Assembly (NCBI RefSeq): GCF_900105735.1
Contig: NZ_LT629793.1
Location: forward strand, 5,518,001 to 5,582,000
Source of the DNA: Pseudomonas yamanorum
GTDB taxonomy: Bacteria > Pseudomonadota > Gammaproteobacteria > Pseudomonadales > Pseudomonadaceae
Direction: 5' to 3'
Length of the DNA stretch: 64,000 bases
Shown here piece after piece: positions 1-8,891 of this stretch. The position numbers and the translations under genes were made by a program. The stretch's first letter is position 1; every line of letters starts with the position of its first letter. Below the pieces are notes generated by a model that saw only the letters and a list, made by a program, of their open reading frames with translations, was not told the DNA's origin and searched no databases.

Positions 1-1234
1 TGACCACGCCGTCGACTTTTTCCTTCTGCAGTTCTGTCAGGATTTTCTTAACGTCGCGGGTGGTGCTCTTGTAGTCCGGATCACCGGCGCGGAACGCTTT
101 GAAGTCCAGGTAGAACGCCGGGATCACCACCACGCCCAGCTTGTAGTCCTTGCCATCCTGCTTGAGGTTGAGGACTTGCTTCTGGACGGCCTGATCTTCG
201 AGCTTCACCGCTTCACGGGTGATGGACACGATCTTGCTGGTCTGGTCGTTCGGTGCGTTGGTGTGCGGAATCACTTCCAGGCGCACCACGCTGCCTTTCG
301 GCCCGCGGATCAGCTTGACCACTTCATCCAGACGCCAGCCGACCACATCGACCATCTCTTTGTCGGCCTGGGCCACACCGATGATCTTGTCGGCCGGAGC
401 AACCTGTTTGGTCTTGTCGGCCGGACCTGCCGGCACCAGACGTACGATTTTCACCTGGTCGTTATCGCTTTGCAGGACGGCACCGATGCCTTCCAGCGAC
501 AGACTCATGTTGATATCGAAATTTTCCGCGTTATCTGGCGACAGATAATTGGTGTGCGGGTCGTAGGACATCGCGAAGGTGTTGATGTAGGCCTGGAAGA
601 TATCTTCGGCACGGGTCTGGTCCAGACGTGCCAGCTGATTCTTGTAGCGCTTGGTCAACAGTTCCTGAATGGCCTTCGGGTCTTTGCCTGAGATCTTGTA
701 GCGCAGGACCTCATCCTTGACGCGTTTGCGCCACAGGTCGTCCAGTTCGGCTTCGGTGGTCAGCCAAGGAGCGTCCTTGCGGTCAACCAGCAAGGTCTCT
801 TTCTTGGTGAAGTCAAACTGGTCGACGCCCTTGTTCAGCTCACCAATGGCGAAGTCCAGACGCGCTTTGACGCGGTCCAGGTAACGCTTGTAGATGGTGA
901 AGCCGGGCTGCAAATCACCGCTCTTGAGGAAGTCGTCGAACTGCGTCTTCCACTTGTCGAACTCGGTGATGTCGCTGGCCAGGAAATAGCTGCGCGAGGG
1001 ATCCAACAGCTTGAGGTAGCTGTCGTAAATGATCACCGAGCGAGCGTCGTCCAGCGGCGGCTTGCTGTAATGGTGGCGCTTGAGCAACTCAACGACGTTA
1101 AGGCTGGCAATCACCTCATCGCGATCAGGCTGAAGATTGTCCCAGCTGTTGGCTGCGAACGTATTGCTCGATAGCGGCAGAAGGCCGATACCAATAAAAA
1201 GAGCGAGGGCGGTGCTGGGGAACAGATGCTTCAT
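1..1234 (-). CDS. prc: Carboxy-terminal (tail-specific) protease Prc, partial
   Basis: Periplasmic serine protease that degrades or trims proteins from their C-termini. Only the first 411 or so codons are in the window; the catalytic Ser/Lys part lies beyond base 1. The N-terminus is a clear signal peptide (MKHLFPSTALALF..., cut near SNTFA-ANS), followed by the Tsp N-terminal helical domain and then a PDZ domain with EGIGAVLQ and a carboxylate-binding-type loop. An in-frame ATG 33 bases further upstream (1267) would add a basic stretch before the signal peptide. Neither start has a strong ribosome binding site; I prefer 1234 because the signal peptide is then complete and compact. The gene is divergent from the quinone oxidoreductase gene at 1373. 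Confidence 0.9.
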   Translation of the reverse strand, partial: MKHLFPSTALALFIGIGLLPLSSNTFAANSWDNLQPDRDEVIASLNVVELLKRHHYSKPPLDDARSVIIYDSYLKLLDPSRSYFLASDITEFDKWKTQFDDFLKSGDLQPGFTIYKRYLDRVKARLDFAIGELNKGVDQFDFTKKETLLVDRKDAPWLTTEAELDDLWRKRVKDEVLRYKISGKDPKAIQELLTKRYKNQLARLDQTRAEDIFQAYINTFAMSYDPHTNYLSPDNAENFDINMSLSLEGIGAVLQSDNDQVKIVRLVPAGPADKTKQVAPADKIIGVAQADKEMVDVVGWRLDEVVKLIRGPKGSVVRLEVIPHTNAPNDQTSKIVSITREAVKLEDQAVQKQVLNLKQDGKDYKLGVVVIPAFYLDFKAFRAGDPDYKSTTRDVKKILTELQKEKVDGVV

Positions 1235-1317
1235 GCTGATTCGACGCGGGGGCAATTGATAACGCATATTAGGCCGTCTTTGAAGTCGCCGGTTCCATAT
1301 GGGCCGGTCGCATAATG

Positions 1318-1345
1318 CAAAAAGCCCGGCGCTACAGCAACGGGC
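1318..1345 (-). terminator. Intrinsic-terminator-like hairpin, minus strand
   Basis: On the minus strand a stem GCCCG...CGGGC with a 12-base loop is followed by five T residues. It lies between two divergent genes, so it would stop leftward antisense transcription coming from the oxidoreductase side before it enters prc. The stem is short, so this is tentative. Confidence 0.4.
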
Positions 1346-1372
1346 TCAGTCCAGACTCACTATGGAGGCACT

Positions 1373-2335
1373 GTGAAAGCATTGCAAGGCGTTGAAGGTC
1401 ATGTGGAGTGGCAAGACGAGCCGAGTCCTACATGTGATGTAGGCCAAGTTCGCATTCGTGTGGCGGCTGCGGGCTTGAATCGGGCGGATTTATTACAGCG
1501 TTCAGGGCTCTATCCACCGCCTCCTGGCGCCAGTCAGGTGTTGGGCCTGGAGTGTTCCGGGGTGATCAGCGAAGTCGGCGCTGGTTCGTCGTGGCAGGTG
1601 GGTGATCGTGTTTGCGCCTTGCTGGCTGGCGGTGGGATGGCTGAAGAAGTGGTGGTGGATGCGCGGCATGTGCTGCCGGTGCCGGAGGGTGTGTCCCTGG
1701 TGGAAGCGGCCGGGTTGCCCGAGGTGTACAGCACTGCGTGGCTGAATCTGTTCCAGCTGGCGGGCCTCAAGCCTGGGGAGAAGGTGCTGTTGCATGCTGG
1801 CGCCAGTGGCGTGGGGTCGGCGGCGATTCAACTGTGCAAGGCGTTTGGTAGCCCGTGTTGGGTCAGTGTGGGGTCGGCGGATCGCTTGGCGTACTGTGAG
1901 GCGCTGGGGGCTCAGGGGGGTGTGGTACGTACTGACGGCATCGAGGGCTTGAGGGATTTTGGACCGTTCGATGTGATTCTTGACCCGGTGGGGGGGAATT
2001 ACGCGGCGCTGAATCTCAAGCTGGCGGCGCGTGATGGGCGCTGGGTGTTGATTGGGTTGATGGGGGGGCGGGAGGCGCAGATCGATCTGGCGCAGGTGTT
2101 GGCCAAGCGTGTGCAGGTGTTGGGGTCGACGTTGCGTAGCCGGGATGATCAGTTCAAGGCTGACCTGTTCAGTGACTTGAGTCAGCATGTTTGGCCGTTG
2201 TTTGCCGAGGGTCGTTTGAGTCCGCAATTGGCCAAGACGTTTCCGATCAAGGATGCTGAGGCTGCGTTTGCTGAGCTGGCGACTAATCAGATTTCCGGGA
2301 AACTTGTGTTGGTGATTGACGAAAGCCTGGTCTGA
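1373..2335 (+). CDS. Zinc-independent NAD(P)H quinone oxidoreductase (MDR superfamily, PIG3/QorA type)
   Basis: Medium-chain dehydrogenase/reductase of 320 residues that probably uses NAD(P)H to reduce quinones or other reactive carbonyls in the cytoplasm. The N-terminal GroES-like domain starts MKALQGVEGHVEWQDEP and contains AAGLNRADLLQRSGLYPPP, the signature of the PIG3/TP53I3-type quinone reductase group. The Rossmann fold has the glycine-rich HAGASGVGSAAIQL near residues 139-152. No zinc-binding cysteine/histidine set of the alcohol dehydrogenases is present. The gene stands alone and is followed 43 bases after its stop by the first foldback element. The exact substrate cannot be read from sequence. 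Confidence 0.85.
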   Translation: MKALQGVEGHVEWQDEPSPTCDVGQVRIRVAAAGLNRADLLQRSGLYPPPPGASQVLGLECSGVISEVGAGSSWQVGDRVCALLAGGGMAEEVVVDARHVLPVPEGVSLVEAAGLPEVYSTAWLNLFQLAGLKPGEKVLLHAGASGVGSAAIQLCKAFGSPCWVSVGSADRLAYCEALGAQGGVVRTDGIEGLRDFGPFDVILDPVGGNYAALNLKLAARDGRWVLIGLMGGREAQIDLAQVLAKRVQVLGSTLRSRDDQFKADLFSDLSQHVWPLFAEGRLSPQLAKTFPIKDAEAAFAELATNQISGKLVLVIDESLV

Positions 2336-2378
2336 TTTCAGAGGCGACATTTGTGTTGGGGGGGAGTTGGCTGGGTGT

Positions 2379-3180
2379 ATATCCGTTATTTAGGTAACGG
2401 CCGCCTATGGTTCCGCTCTTACAGCGGCTCACTTTTGAAGAGCGCAAAAGTAAGCAAAACGCTCTTGCCCCACCACTCGGCACCTCGCTTAGGCTCGGTG
2501 TGCCCTCCGGCTTTGGACCGTGGGCCGCCGCGATGGGCCATCCTTGGCCCAGCGCGGCTAACCCGGCGTCCTGCCGGGTTACCCACGCTCCAAAGCCTGC
2601 GTTCGGCCAGCGTGGTTTAACGGGGCGCCTAAGCTCAAGATCAAAAGCAGATCAAGAGCACAGCGGCCTCCCGGCCGGCTTGAGTGTTGAAGAGCAAAAT
2701 CAAAAGCTAAAGCGGGCACGGTCCAAATGTGGGAGCTGGCTTGCCTGCGATGGCATCACCTCGGTGTATCTGAAGAACCGAGGTGTCTGCATCGCAGGCA
2801 AGCCAGCTCCCACAGAAAAGCAGAGCTGCATCCGCTTCAGATTTGGCTTTCGCTCTGGATCTTGCCTTTGCTTTTAACACTCAAGCCGGCCGGGAGGCCG
2901 CTGTGCTCTTGCTTTTGATCTTGATCTGACTGCCCCAATAAGCCCGAGGCCGAACGCAGGCAGTGCGGAGCGGGTAAACCGGCAGGGCGCCGGTTTAGCC
3001 GCGCCGGGCCATGGATGGCCCGTCGCGGCGGCCCGCGGAGCAATGCCGGAGTGAGGGAACACCGAGCCTAGGCGAGGTGCCGACAGGCGGGGCAGAGCCC
3101 TTTGCTTACTTTGGGGCTTTTCCAAAGTGAGTCGCTGTAAGAGCGAAACCATAGGCGGCCGTTACCTAAATAACGGATAT
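2379..3180. repeat. Foldback repeat element, copy A (802 bp)
   Basis: A long imperfect palindrome. The outer ends (about 60 bases starting ATATCCGTTATTTAGGTAAC) recur as reverse complement at the right edge. Inside each end lies a GC-rich half of about 270 bases, then the inverted motif CAGCGGCC...GGCCGGCTTGAGTGTT, then a central REP pair (2728-2814). The two halves are diverged from each other: here the left half is type I (GGCTTTGGACCGTGGGCC) and the right half is type II (CATTGCTCCGCGGGCC read inverted). The element fills the convergent gap between the oxidoreductase and HAD genes. Copy A is flipped relative to copies C, D and E. Open frames crossing it do not look like genes. Confidence 0.9.
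2728..2814. repeat. REP pair (REPIN-like hairpin) at the centre of foldback copy A
   Basis: Two inverted REP sequences, TGTGGGAGCTGGCTTGCCTG and its complement, enclose a self-complementary spacer (ACCTCGGT...ACCGAGGT). The same REP class forms the centre of the other foldback copies and a free-standing pair at 7375. Confidence 0.9.
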
Positions 3181-3207
3181 GTACTCACCTCAAACCAGCA
3201 CGAACCG

Positions 3208-3861
3208 TCAAACCCAATGATGAATCGGCCACCCAGCCTTCTCAGCATGCGCCCGCAAAACCGGGTCCGGATTCACCACCTGCGGGTTCTCCACCTTCAG
3301 CAACAGCGGCAAATCATTGCGCGAATCCGAGTAGAAGTACGCCCCGTCGAGGTGCTCACCCTCCTGCTCCAGCCATTCCATCAGGCGGGTGATCTTGCCT
3401 TCGCGGTACGTCAGTACCCCCGTGGTCTTGCCGCTGTACACCCCATGAGCAACGTCCAACTCGATCCCCAACACTTCATCAATGCCGATACGCGCCGCAA
3501 TCGGCTTGACCAAGTGCGTCCCCGACGCCGAGATCACCAGAATCCGGTCGCCGTTCTTGCGATGCTGGGCGATGGTTCGGGTGGCTTCGCTGTAGATCAG
3601 CGGCTCGATAACGTCTTCCACCCACGGCTCAACAAGGTGCTCGATCTCTTCCGGCGTGCGCCCGATCATCGGCTCCAGGCTGAAGTCCATGAAGTCTTCC
3701 ATGGCCAGTTCACCGCGGCTGTAGGCCGCCATCAGTTCGTCGTTCTTGCGCATGAACGACTCGCCATCCACCCAGCCCAAGCGGCCCATTTGCTCGCTCC
3801 ACAGGGTGGCGCAGTCGCCGTGGATCAGGGTGTCGTCCAGATCAAAAATTACCAAAGCCAT
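3208..3861 (-). CDS. HAD-superfamily phosphatase (subfamily IB, SerB-like)
   Basis: Cytoplasmic haloacid-dehalogenase-type phosphatase of 217 residues. The nucleophile motif DLDDTL has Asp7 and Asp9, motif II is the serine in ISASGTH, and the metal-binding motif IV is YSDSRNDLPLL. The helical cap between motifs I and II is of the IB type seen in phosphoserine phosphatase and phosphorylcholine phosphatase. It lies 29 bases downstream of the ABC ATPase gene on the same strand and is probably the last gene of that operon, so it may dephosphorylate the imported compound or a product of it. The substrate is not determined by the sequence. The generic ancestry is certain; the link to the transporter is inference from position. 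Confidence 0.85.
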   Translation of the reverse strand: MALVIFDLDDTLIHGDCATLWSEQMGRLGWVDGESFMRKNDELMAAYSRGELAMEDFMDFSLEPMIGRTPEEIEHLVEPWVEDVIEPLIYSEATRTIAQHRKNGDRILVISASGTHLVKPIAARIGIDEVLGIELDVAHGVYSGKTTGVLTYREGKITRLMEWLEQEGEHLDGAYFYSDSRNDLPLLLKVENPQVVNPDPVLRAHAEKAGWPIHHWV

Positions 3862-3890
3862 CAGTCACGCTCTCTCAAATAAATCGTGCG

Positions 3891-4880
3891 TCAGGCTACT
3901 TCACACAACGCACTTGGGTCGATGGAAAGTGCCAATCGCTGACCGTCAGGGTGCAAATCGTCGGCCGAACGGTTGAGTACATCGACCACCAGTTCCACCC
4001 CACGGGCTTCGATGCGGTAGCGAATCACATTGCCCAACAGGCTGTGGCTGCGCACCAGCGCGTCCAGTTCGCCGCTGCGGCTGAGCTCGATGGCTTCCGG
4101 GCGAATGGCGATGCGCCCGGTGATCGGGCGCTGCAACAGTTTGCTGGCCTTGTCGGCGTCCAGCAGGTTGTAGTTGCCGATAAACCCCGCGGCGAACACA
4201 TCTACCGGCGCGGTGTAGAGGGTCTCGGCATCGCCGCTCTGCACGATCTTGCCCTGGTTCATCAGGAAGATCCGGTCGGACATGGTCAGTGCTTCTTCCT
4301 GGTCATGGGTCACGAAGATGGTGGTCAGGCCCAGCTCGCGCTGGATCTGGCGAATCTGTTCGCGCAGGTGCTTGCGAATCCGTGCGTCGAGGGCCGACAG
4401 CGGTTCATCCAGCAGCAACAGGCGCGGGCGCGTCACCAGGGAGCGGGCGAGGGCCACGCGCTGGCACTGGCCGCCGGACATCTGGTGCGGGTAGCGGCCG
4501 GCGAGTTCTTTCAGCTCCACCAGTTGCAACACTTCCTGCACGCGTTTGTGGCTGTCGTCGGCATTGACCTTCTGCATGCGCAGGCCGAAGGCGACGTTCT
4601 GTTCCACGGTCATGTTGGGGAACAGCGCGTAGCTCTGGAACACCATGCCGATATGCCGTTTCTGTGGGCTCAGCGGAACGATGTCCTGGCCGTCCAGCAG
4701 GATTTTCCCGCTGTCTACCGAGGTCAGGCCGGCGATGCAGCGCAGCAGGGTCGACTTGCCGCAGCCCGACGGGCCAAGCAGGGTGACGAATTCGCCTTTG
4801 GCGATTTCGCAGTTGATGTCACTGAAGACCGGTGTGCCGGCGTAGCCTTTTTGCAGGTGTTGGACGCTGACGAAGCTCAT
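3891..4880 (-). CDS. ABC importer ATP-binding protein (PotA/PhnT-type)
   Basis: ATPase of a binding-protein-dependent importer, 329 residues. Walker A is GPSGCGKST (residues 36-44), the signature is MSGGQCQR (Met replaces the usual Leu), Walker B is LLLLDEPLSALD, and the switch is VTHDQ. A C-terminal regulatory TOBE-type region follows (IAIRPEAIEL). The start codon overlaps the stop of the upstream permease by four bases (4877-4880), showing translational coupling. The subunit set (one ATPase, two separate permeases, one periplasmic protein) matches iron/polyamine/2-aminoethylphosphonate importers. I favour a phosphorus compound because of the phosphatase-type neighbours, but this is inference. 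Confidence 0.88.
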   Translation of the reverse strand: MSFVSVQHLQKGYAGTPVFSDINCEIAKGEFVTLLGPSGCGKSTLLRCIAGLTSVDSGKILLDGQDIVPLSPQKRHIGMVFQSYALFPNMTVEQNVAFGLRMQKVNADDSHKRVQEVLQLVELKELAGRYPHQMSGGQCQRVALARSLVTRPRLLLLDEPLSALDARIRKHLREQIRQIQRELGLTTIFVTHDQEEALTMSDRIFLMNQGKIVQSGDAETLYTAPVDVFAAGFIGNYNLLDADKASKLLQRPITGRIAIRPEAIELSRSGELDALVRSHSLLGNVIRYRIEARGVELVVDVLNRSADDLHPDGQRLALSIDPSALCEVA

Positions 4881-5677
4881 TGGCTTTTGTCCTTGTTCAA
4901 GATGTTGGCGGCCCAGGTCAGCACCAGCACGAAGAAGAAATAGGAGATCACCAGGGCACTGGTGAAGTGGCCGCTGCTGTTACGCATATTGTTGAGGTAC
5001 ACCTGCAGGGTTTCGTAGCGGGTGCCCACCAGGATGTTGGCGAACACGAACTCGCCGAACAGGAACGAGAACGACAGCAGCAATGCCACCATCAAGCCCT
5101 TGCGCAGGTTCGGCAGCACCACCAGGAACGCCGCCTGGAAGGTGCTGGCACCGAGCAGTTGGGCGGCGTCCATCAGGTCCCGCAGGTTGATCGCTTGCAG
5201 GTTGTTGGTGATCGCCCGGTACATGAACGGCAGCGCCACGGTGAAGTAGCAACCGATCAGGATCCACGGTGTACCCACCATCGCAAACGGCCCCGAGCCG
5301 TAGAGCTGCAACAGTCCCACCGACGACACCACCGGCGGCACCGCGAAGGGCAGCAGGATCAGGATGTTCATCAGCGCGTCGAGTTTCGGAAAGTGGTAAT
5401 GCACCACAAACAGCAGCGGCAGGATCAGCACCACCGACAAGATCAGCGCGCCGACGCACACCAGCAGCGACTGGCCGAAGGCATTCAGGAATCGCGGGTC
5501 ACTCCACAGCTGGATATACCATTTGAAGGTAAAGCCGGACGGCAGGACGGTCGCCGACCAACTGCTGGCGATGGAGTAGACCAGGGTGCCGAGCAACGGC
5601 AGCACCAGGATCGCAAACAACAGGTACACCACTACGCGGTGGTAGAGGGCGGCCGAGCCAGGTTCAGCGCGAGACAT
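4877..5677 (-). CDS. ABC importer permease, second (PotC/PhnV-like)
   Basis: Inner-membrane permease of 266 residues with about six transmembrane helices; the first is VVVYLLFAILVLPLLGTLVY. The cytoplasmic EAA loop is recognisable at NLRDLMDAAQLLGASTFQ...LPNLRKG, the contact site for the ATPase. It overlaps the first permease gene by 14 bases and the ATPase gene by 4 bases. It pairs with the permease encoded just upstream to form the heterodimeric membrane channel. Confidence 0.87.
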   Translation of the reverse strand: MSRAEPGSAALYHRVVVYLLFAILVLPLLGTLVYSIASSWSATVLPSGFTFKWYIQLWSDPRFLNAFGQSLLVCVGALILSVVLILPLLFVVHYHFPKLDALMNILILLPFAVPPVVSSVGLLQLYGSGPFAMVGTPWILIGCYFTVALPFMYRAITNNLQAINLRDLMDAAQLLGASTFQAAFLVVLPNLRKGLMVALLLSFSFLFGEFVFANILVGTRYETLQVYLNNMRNSSGHFTSALVISYFFFVLVLTWAANILNKDKSQ

Positions 5678-6509
5678 GGTAGCTCCTCTTGAGCAGCAGT
5701 TGATGGACCACGGTCACCACGGTCATCAGCGCCACCAGCACCACGGCCAGGGCGCTGGCCATATTCGGGTCCAGGGAGATGTCGCCGGAGACCATCGCCG
5801 CGATGCGGATCGGCAGCACGTTGAAGTTGCCGGTGGTCAGCGCGTACACCGTGGCGTATGCGCCGAGGGCGTTGGCCAGCAGGATCACGAAGGTGCCCAG
5901 CAGCGCAGGGGTCAGCACCGGCAGACCGATATGCCGCCAATACTGCCAACCGTCCGCGCCCAGCAATGAAGCAGATTCGCGCCAGTCTTCACGCAACGCG
6001 TCGAAGGCCGGGTAGAGCAGCAGCACGCCGAGGGGAATCTGGAAATAGGTATAAAGGATGATCAACCCGGTCTTGGAGTACAGGTTGAAGTCCTGAATGA
6101 TCCCGGCCTGCTTGAGCATGATGGTGATGCTGCCGTTGAACCCCAGCAGGATGATGAAAGCGAAGGCCAGGGGCACGCCGGCAAAGTTGCTGGTCATGTT
6201 GGCGAACGCGGTCACGAAATTGCGCAGCGGCCCGTCCACCCGGCGCAGTGAGTAGCTGCCCAGCACGGCGATGATGATCCCGAATACGCTGGAGTAGAAA
6301 CTGATTTCCAGGCTGTACTGGATCGCCTGCATATAGAACTTCGAACTGAAGATCTTGCTGAAGTTGGCCAGGCCCCAGCCGAACTCTTCCGACTGGACGC
6401 TGCTGATCATCACCCACACCAGCGGGGCGATCTCGAACACGATAAAGAAGATGGCGAAGGGCACCAGGCACAAGGCGGCCAGCCATTTGCCGCGGATCAC
6501 TGAATTCAC
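5664..6509 (-). CDS. ABC importer permease, first (PotB/PhnU-like)
   Basis: Inner-membrane permease of 281 residues, about six helices, with the EAA loop LREDWRESASLLGADGWQ...LPVLTP. The open frame runs further upstream, but I choose the GTG at 6509. It overlaps the stop of the phosphodiesterase-like gene (GTGA), and GGGAG sits eight bases before it, whereas the upstream ATG at 6527 has no ribosome binding site. The start therefore depends on translation of the preceding gene. It is part of the operon running from 8567 to 3208. Confidence 0.86.
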   Translation of the reverse strand: MNSVIRGKWLAALCLVPFAIFFIVFEIAPLVWVMISSVQSEEFGWGLANFSKIFSSKFYMQAIQYSLEISFYSSVFGIIIAVLGSYSLRRVDGPLRNFVTAFANMTSNFAGVPLAFAFIILLGFNGSITIMLKQAGIIQDFNLYSKTGLIILYTYFQIPLGVLLLYPAFDALREDWRESASLLGADGWQYWRHIGLPVLTPALLGTFVILLANALGAYATVYALTTGNFNVLPIRIAAMVSGDISLDPNMASALAVVLVALMTVVTVVHQLLLKRSYHVSR

Positions 6510-7312
6510 TTCAACAGCTCCCGGCATACAGGTTTGTCGTGGGGCACACCCAGCAGCTCGCAGACGGTGCCGCACAGCTCGGTTTGCTTGGGTGTGGCAT
6601 GGGTGTCGAGGCTGAAGGCATCACCCAGCACAAACAGTGGCACTTCCCGTTCTTCCGGCAGCAGGCCGTTGTGGGAGCGGTCGTTGTTCATGCCGTGGTC
6701 GGCCGTCACCAGTACCTGGTAACCGGCGTCGAGCCAGCCTTGCAGGTAGTCGGCGAGGATGATGTCGGCCGAGCGCGCGCTGTTGCGGTATTGCGGGGTG
6801 TCGAGGCCGTGCTTGTGGCCGGCGTCGTCGATGTTCATCGGGTGCACCACCAGGAAATTCGGCGCGTGTTTGAGGCGCAGGCTTTCGGCGTCGGCAAACA
6901 GGTGCGAGTCCGGGTAATGGTCATTCCAGTAGAAATGCCCGTGCTGGATAGCCAGGGCCGGGTCGCTGGTATGACGATCCCGGGCAGCGATGAACGGGGA
7001 GCGGTTATACAACTCGCTGACCCAGTGATAAGCCGCCGCCGCCGTGGATAAACCGGCGTCGGTGGCGTAATGGAAAATGCTGCGCTGGTTGGACAGGCGC
7101 GAGACGTTGTTGTGGACGATGCCGCTCTCGATCGGCGGGACGCCGGTGAGGATGCATTCGTACAGAGGCCGGGACAGGGCCGGCAGTTCACATTCCAGTT
7201 TGTACAGTGCTGCGCGTCCTGCGCCGATATAGGCCTGCAAGTGCCCCATGGCGTGTCGGGCAACCTCGTAATTCAGGCCGTCGAGCACGACAAGGATGAC
7301 GTTGTGCTTCAT
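6506..7312 (-). CDS. Alkaline phosphatase superfamily hydrolase (phosphodiesterase / phosphonoacetate-hydrolase-like)
   Basis: Metal-dependent hydrolase of 268 residues with no signal peptide, so it should act in the cytoplasm. The two-metal set is visible: Asp11 in VVLDGLN, the likely nucleophile Ser47 in ALSRP, Asp162/163-His166-His168 in IDDAGHKHG, and Asp205-His206 in TADHGMN. Some members of the superfamily carry Thr as the nucleophile; here it is Ser. The start at 7312 (MKHNVILV) removes 18 unlikely residues. It sits between the binding-protein and permease genes, separated from the former by a REP pair. This placement suggests it cleaves the imported compound, for example a phosphonate, a phosphodiester or a nucleotide-like ester. 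The exact reaction is not settled. Confidence 0.82.
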   Translation of the reverse strand: MKHNVILVVLDGLNYEVARHAMGHLQAYIGAGRAALYKLECELPALSRPLYECILTGVPPIESGIVHNNVSRLSNQRSIFHYATDAGLSTAAAAYHWVSELYNRSPFIAARDRHTSDPALAIQHGHFYWNDHYPDSHLFADAESLRLKHAPNFLVVHPMNIDDAGHKHGLDTPQYRNSARSADIILADYLQGWLDAGYQVLVTADHGMNNDRSHNGLLPEEREVPLFVLGDAFSLDTHATPKQTELCGTVCELLGVPHDKPVCRELLK

Positions 7313-7374
7313 AGGGGCTGGGGCTCCGCAACAAATAGGCTTGACTCGGTTTTTCGGTTGGAACACCGATCAAA

Positions 7375-7464
7375 TGTGGGAGCTGGCTTGCCTGCGATAG
7401 CGGTGTGTCAGTCGACAATACTGCTGAATGTCATACCGCTATCGCAGGCAAGCCAGCTCCCACA
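7375..7464. repeat. REP pair between the binding-protein and hydrolase genes
   Basis: Two inverted copies of TGTGGGAGCTGGCTTGCCTG enclose a spacer with CGGTGTG...CATACCG complementarity. It lies inside the importer operon, directly after the binding-protein gene. Such hairpins often protect upstream mRNA, which would raise the binding protein relative to the membrane subunits. Confidence 0.9.
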
Positions 7465-7499
7465 CTGACCGCGTTCCACTTAAACAGGCGTGTTAAGCC

Positions 7500-8567
7500 T
7501 TATTGCATATTGATGATGACTTCTTCCTGCCACTTCTGCGGCAGTGCCTTGGAGGTCTTCTCCCAAGCGTCGGTGTCTTTGATCGGCGTGACTTTCTTGT
7601 ACTGCTCGTTAGGCAGCAGCTTGGCCTGTACGTCGGCTGGCAAGGTCAGGTGCTCGGCACGGATCGGCCGCGCATTGCCACGCGCCAGGTTGGTCTGGCC
7701 GGCGTCGCTGAAGATGTATTCGCGGGTCAGCTTGGCGGCGTTCGGGTGCTTGGCGTATTTGTTGATGATGGTGGTGTAGCCGGAAATCACCGAGCCGTCC
7801 GATGGGATCAGCACCACGTAGTCATCCGGGTTCGCCATCTTGGCCTTGTAGCTCAGGCCGTTGAAGTCCCAGACCACGCCCACTTCCACTTCGCCTTTTT
7901 CCATGGTGGCGATGGTTGGGTTGGCCAGCGACAGGCGGCCTTGCTTGGCGATGTCGGCGAACATCAGCAGCGCCGGCTGAATGTTCTTCTCGTCGCCACC
8001 GTTGGCCAGTGCGGCGGCGAGTACGCCGTTGGCCGCCTGGGCAGCGGTGCTCACGTCACCGATGGAAACCTTGTATTTGCCGGTCTTCAGGTCAGCCCAG
8101 CTTTTCGGAGCTTCGGAGCCGTGCAGGAGTTTTTTGTTGACGATAAAGGCGATGGTGCCGGTGTAGGCCAGGGCCCAGTTACCGTCTTTGTCTTTCGCCC
8201 AATCCGGGACTTGTGCCCAGGTGGTCGGTTTGTACGGTTGGGTAACGCCCTGTTTCACCGCGATCGGGCCGAAGGCTGCACCCACGTCGCCGATGTCGGC
8301 GCTGGCGTTGTCTTTTTCTGCCGCAAACTTGGCGACTTCCTGGGCCGAGCTCATGTCGGTGTCGATGTGCTTGAGGCCATAGATCTTGGCCAGGTCGTCC
8401 CAGGTGCCTTTCCAGTTGGCCCAGTCATCGGGCATGCCGACGCTGTTGACCGCACCTTCCGCTTTCGCAGCGGCTTCGAGGGTTTTTAGATCGGTATCAG
8501 CAGCCATGGCGGCGGTGCACATGGCAATGGTCGAGCCTAACAGTGATGCCAGGAAAAGCTGTTTCAT
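7500..8567 (-). CDS. Periplasmic substrate-binding protein of the ABC importer
   Basis: Extracellular solute-binding protein of 355 residues and first gene of the importer operon. It has a signal peptide (MKQLFLASLLGSTIAMCTA, cut after AMA) and an iron/spermidine/AepX-like fold. Typical blocks are IGDVGAAFGPIAVKQG, ALAYTGTIAFIVNKKLL and a late VVWDFNGLSYKAK. An AGGAG ribosome site stands seven bases before the ATG. The predicted GntR operator at 8624-8637 lies 57 bases upstream of the start. I cannot tell the ligand from sequence; 2-aminoethylphosphonate-type compounds or phosphate esters fit the neighbours. Confidence 0.87.
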   Translation of the reverse strand: MKQLFLASLLGSTIAMCTAAMAADTDLKTLEAAAKAEGAVNSVGMPDDWANWKGTWDDLAKIYGLKHIDTDMSSAQEVAKFAAEKDNASADIGDVGAAFGPIAVKQGVTQPYKPTTWAQVPDWAKDKDGNWALAYTGTIAFIVNKKLLHGSEAPKSWADLKTGKYKVSIGDVSTAAQAANGVLAAALANGGDEKNIQPALLMFADIAKQGRLSLANPTIATMEKGEVEVGVVWDFNGLSYKAKMANPDDYVVLIPSDGSVISGYTTIINKYAKHPNAAKLTREYIFSDAGQTNLARGNARPIRAEHLTLPADVQAKLLPNEQYKKVTPIKDTDAWEKTSKALPQKWQEEVIINMQ

Positions 8568-8623
8568 CCGAAGCTCCTTTGGGCGTTTTCAACGCTGCGT
8601 TTTTATCGACGTTTGCGGTGGTG

Positions 8624-8637
8624 TTGGTCTAGGTCAG
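8624..8637. promoter_or_regulatory. Predicted GntR/UTRA operator in front of the importer operon
   Basis: The sequence TTGGTCTAGGTCAG resembles the GGTCTAGACC core bound by HutC-subfamily GntR repressors with UTRA domains. It shares the eight bases TGGTCTAG with the site at 8892. Its position 57 bases upstream of the binding-protein start is suited to repression of the operon. Confidence 0.6.
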
Positions 8638-8891
8638 CAATACACGAGCCAATTTAGGCGCGCCGGATGACAGTTTCATGTCGATGTCGTTTTTTGTTGG
8701 CCTGGACGAGGGGTTGCCGGGTAAGCGTAGACCATGCCAAACCGCCCGGAAGCCTTGGACTTGGCCGATGTATTGCAGGTCTTGTGGCAGAACGTCGCGA
8801 GGCGCTGTCATCTGTCGGTCATGTGCAATGCCTAGGCTTGCACGCAATAGTAGAGGCGCGTTTAAAGGGCGTTTTGTGCACCTGAATAGTG

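Noticed and set aside
2379..3180. The repeated hairpin blocks as a possible CRISPR array
   Set aside because: There are no short direct repeats with unique spacers of constant length, and no cas genes in the window.
6510..6575. Upstream extension of the first permease to 6575
   Set aside because: The added residues are basic, without membrane character, and overlap the hydrolase gene. A GTG with a good ribosome site sits at 6509.
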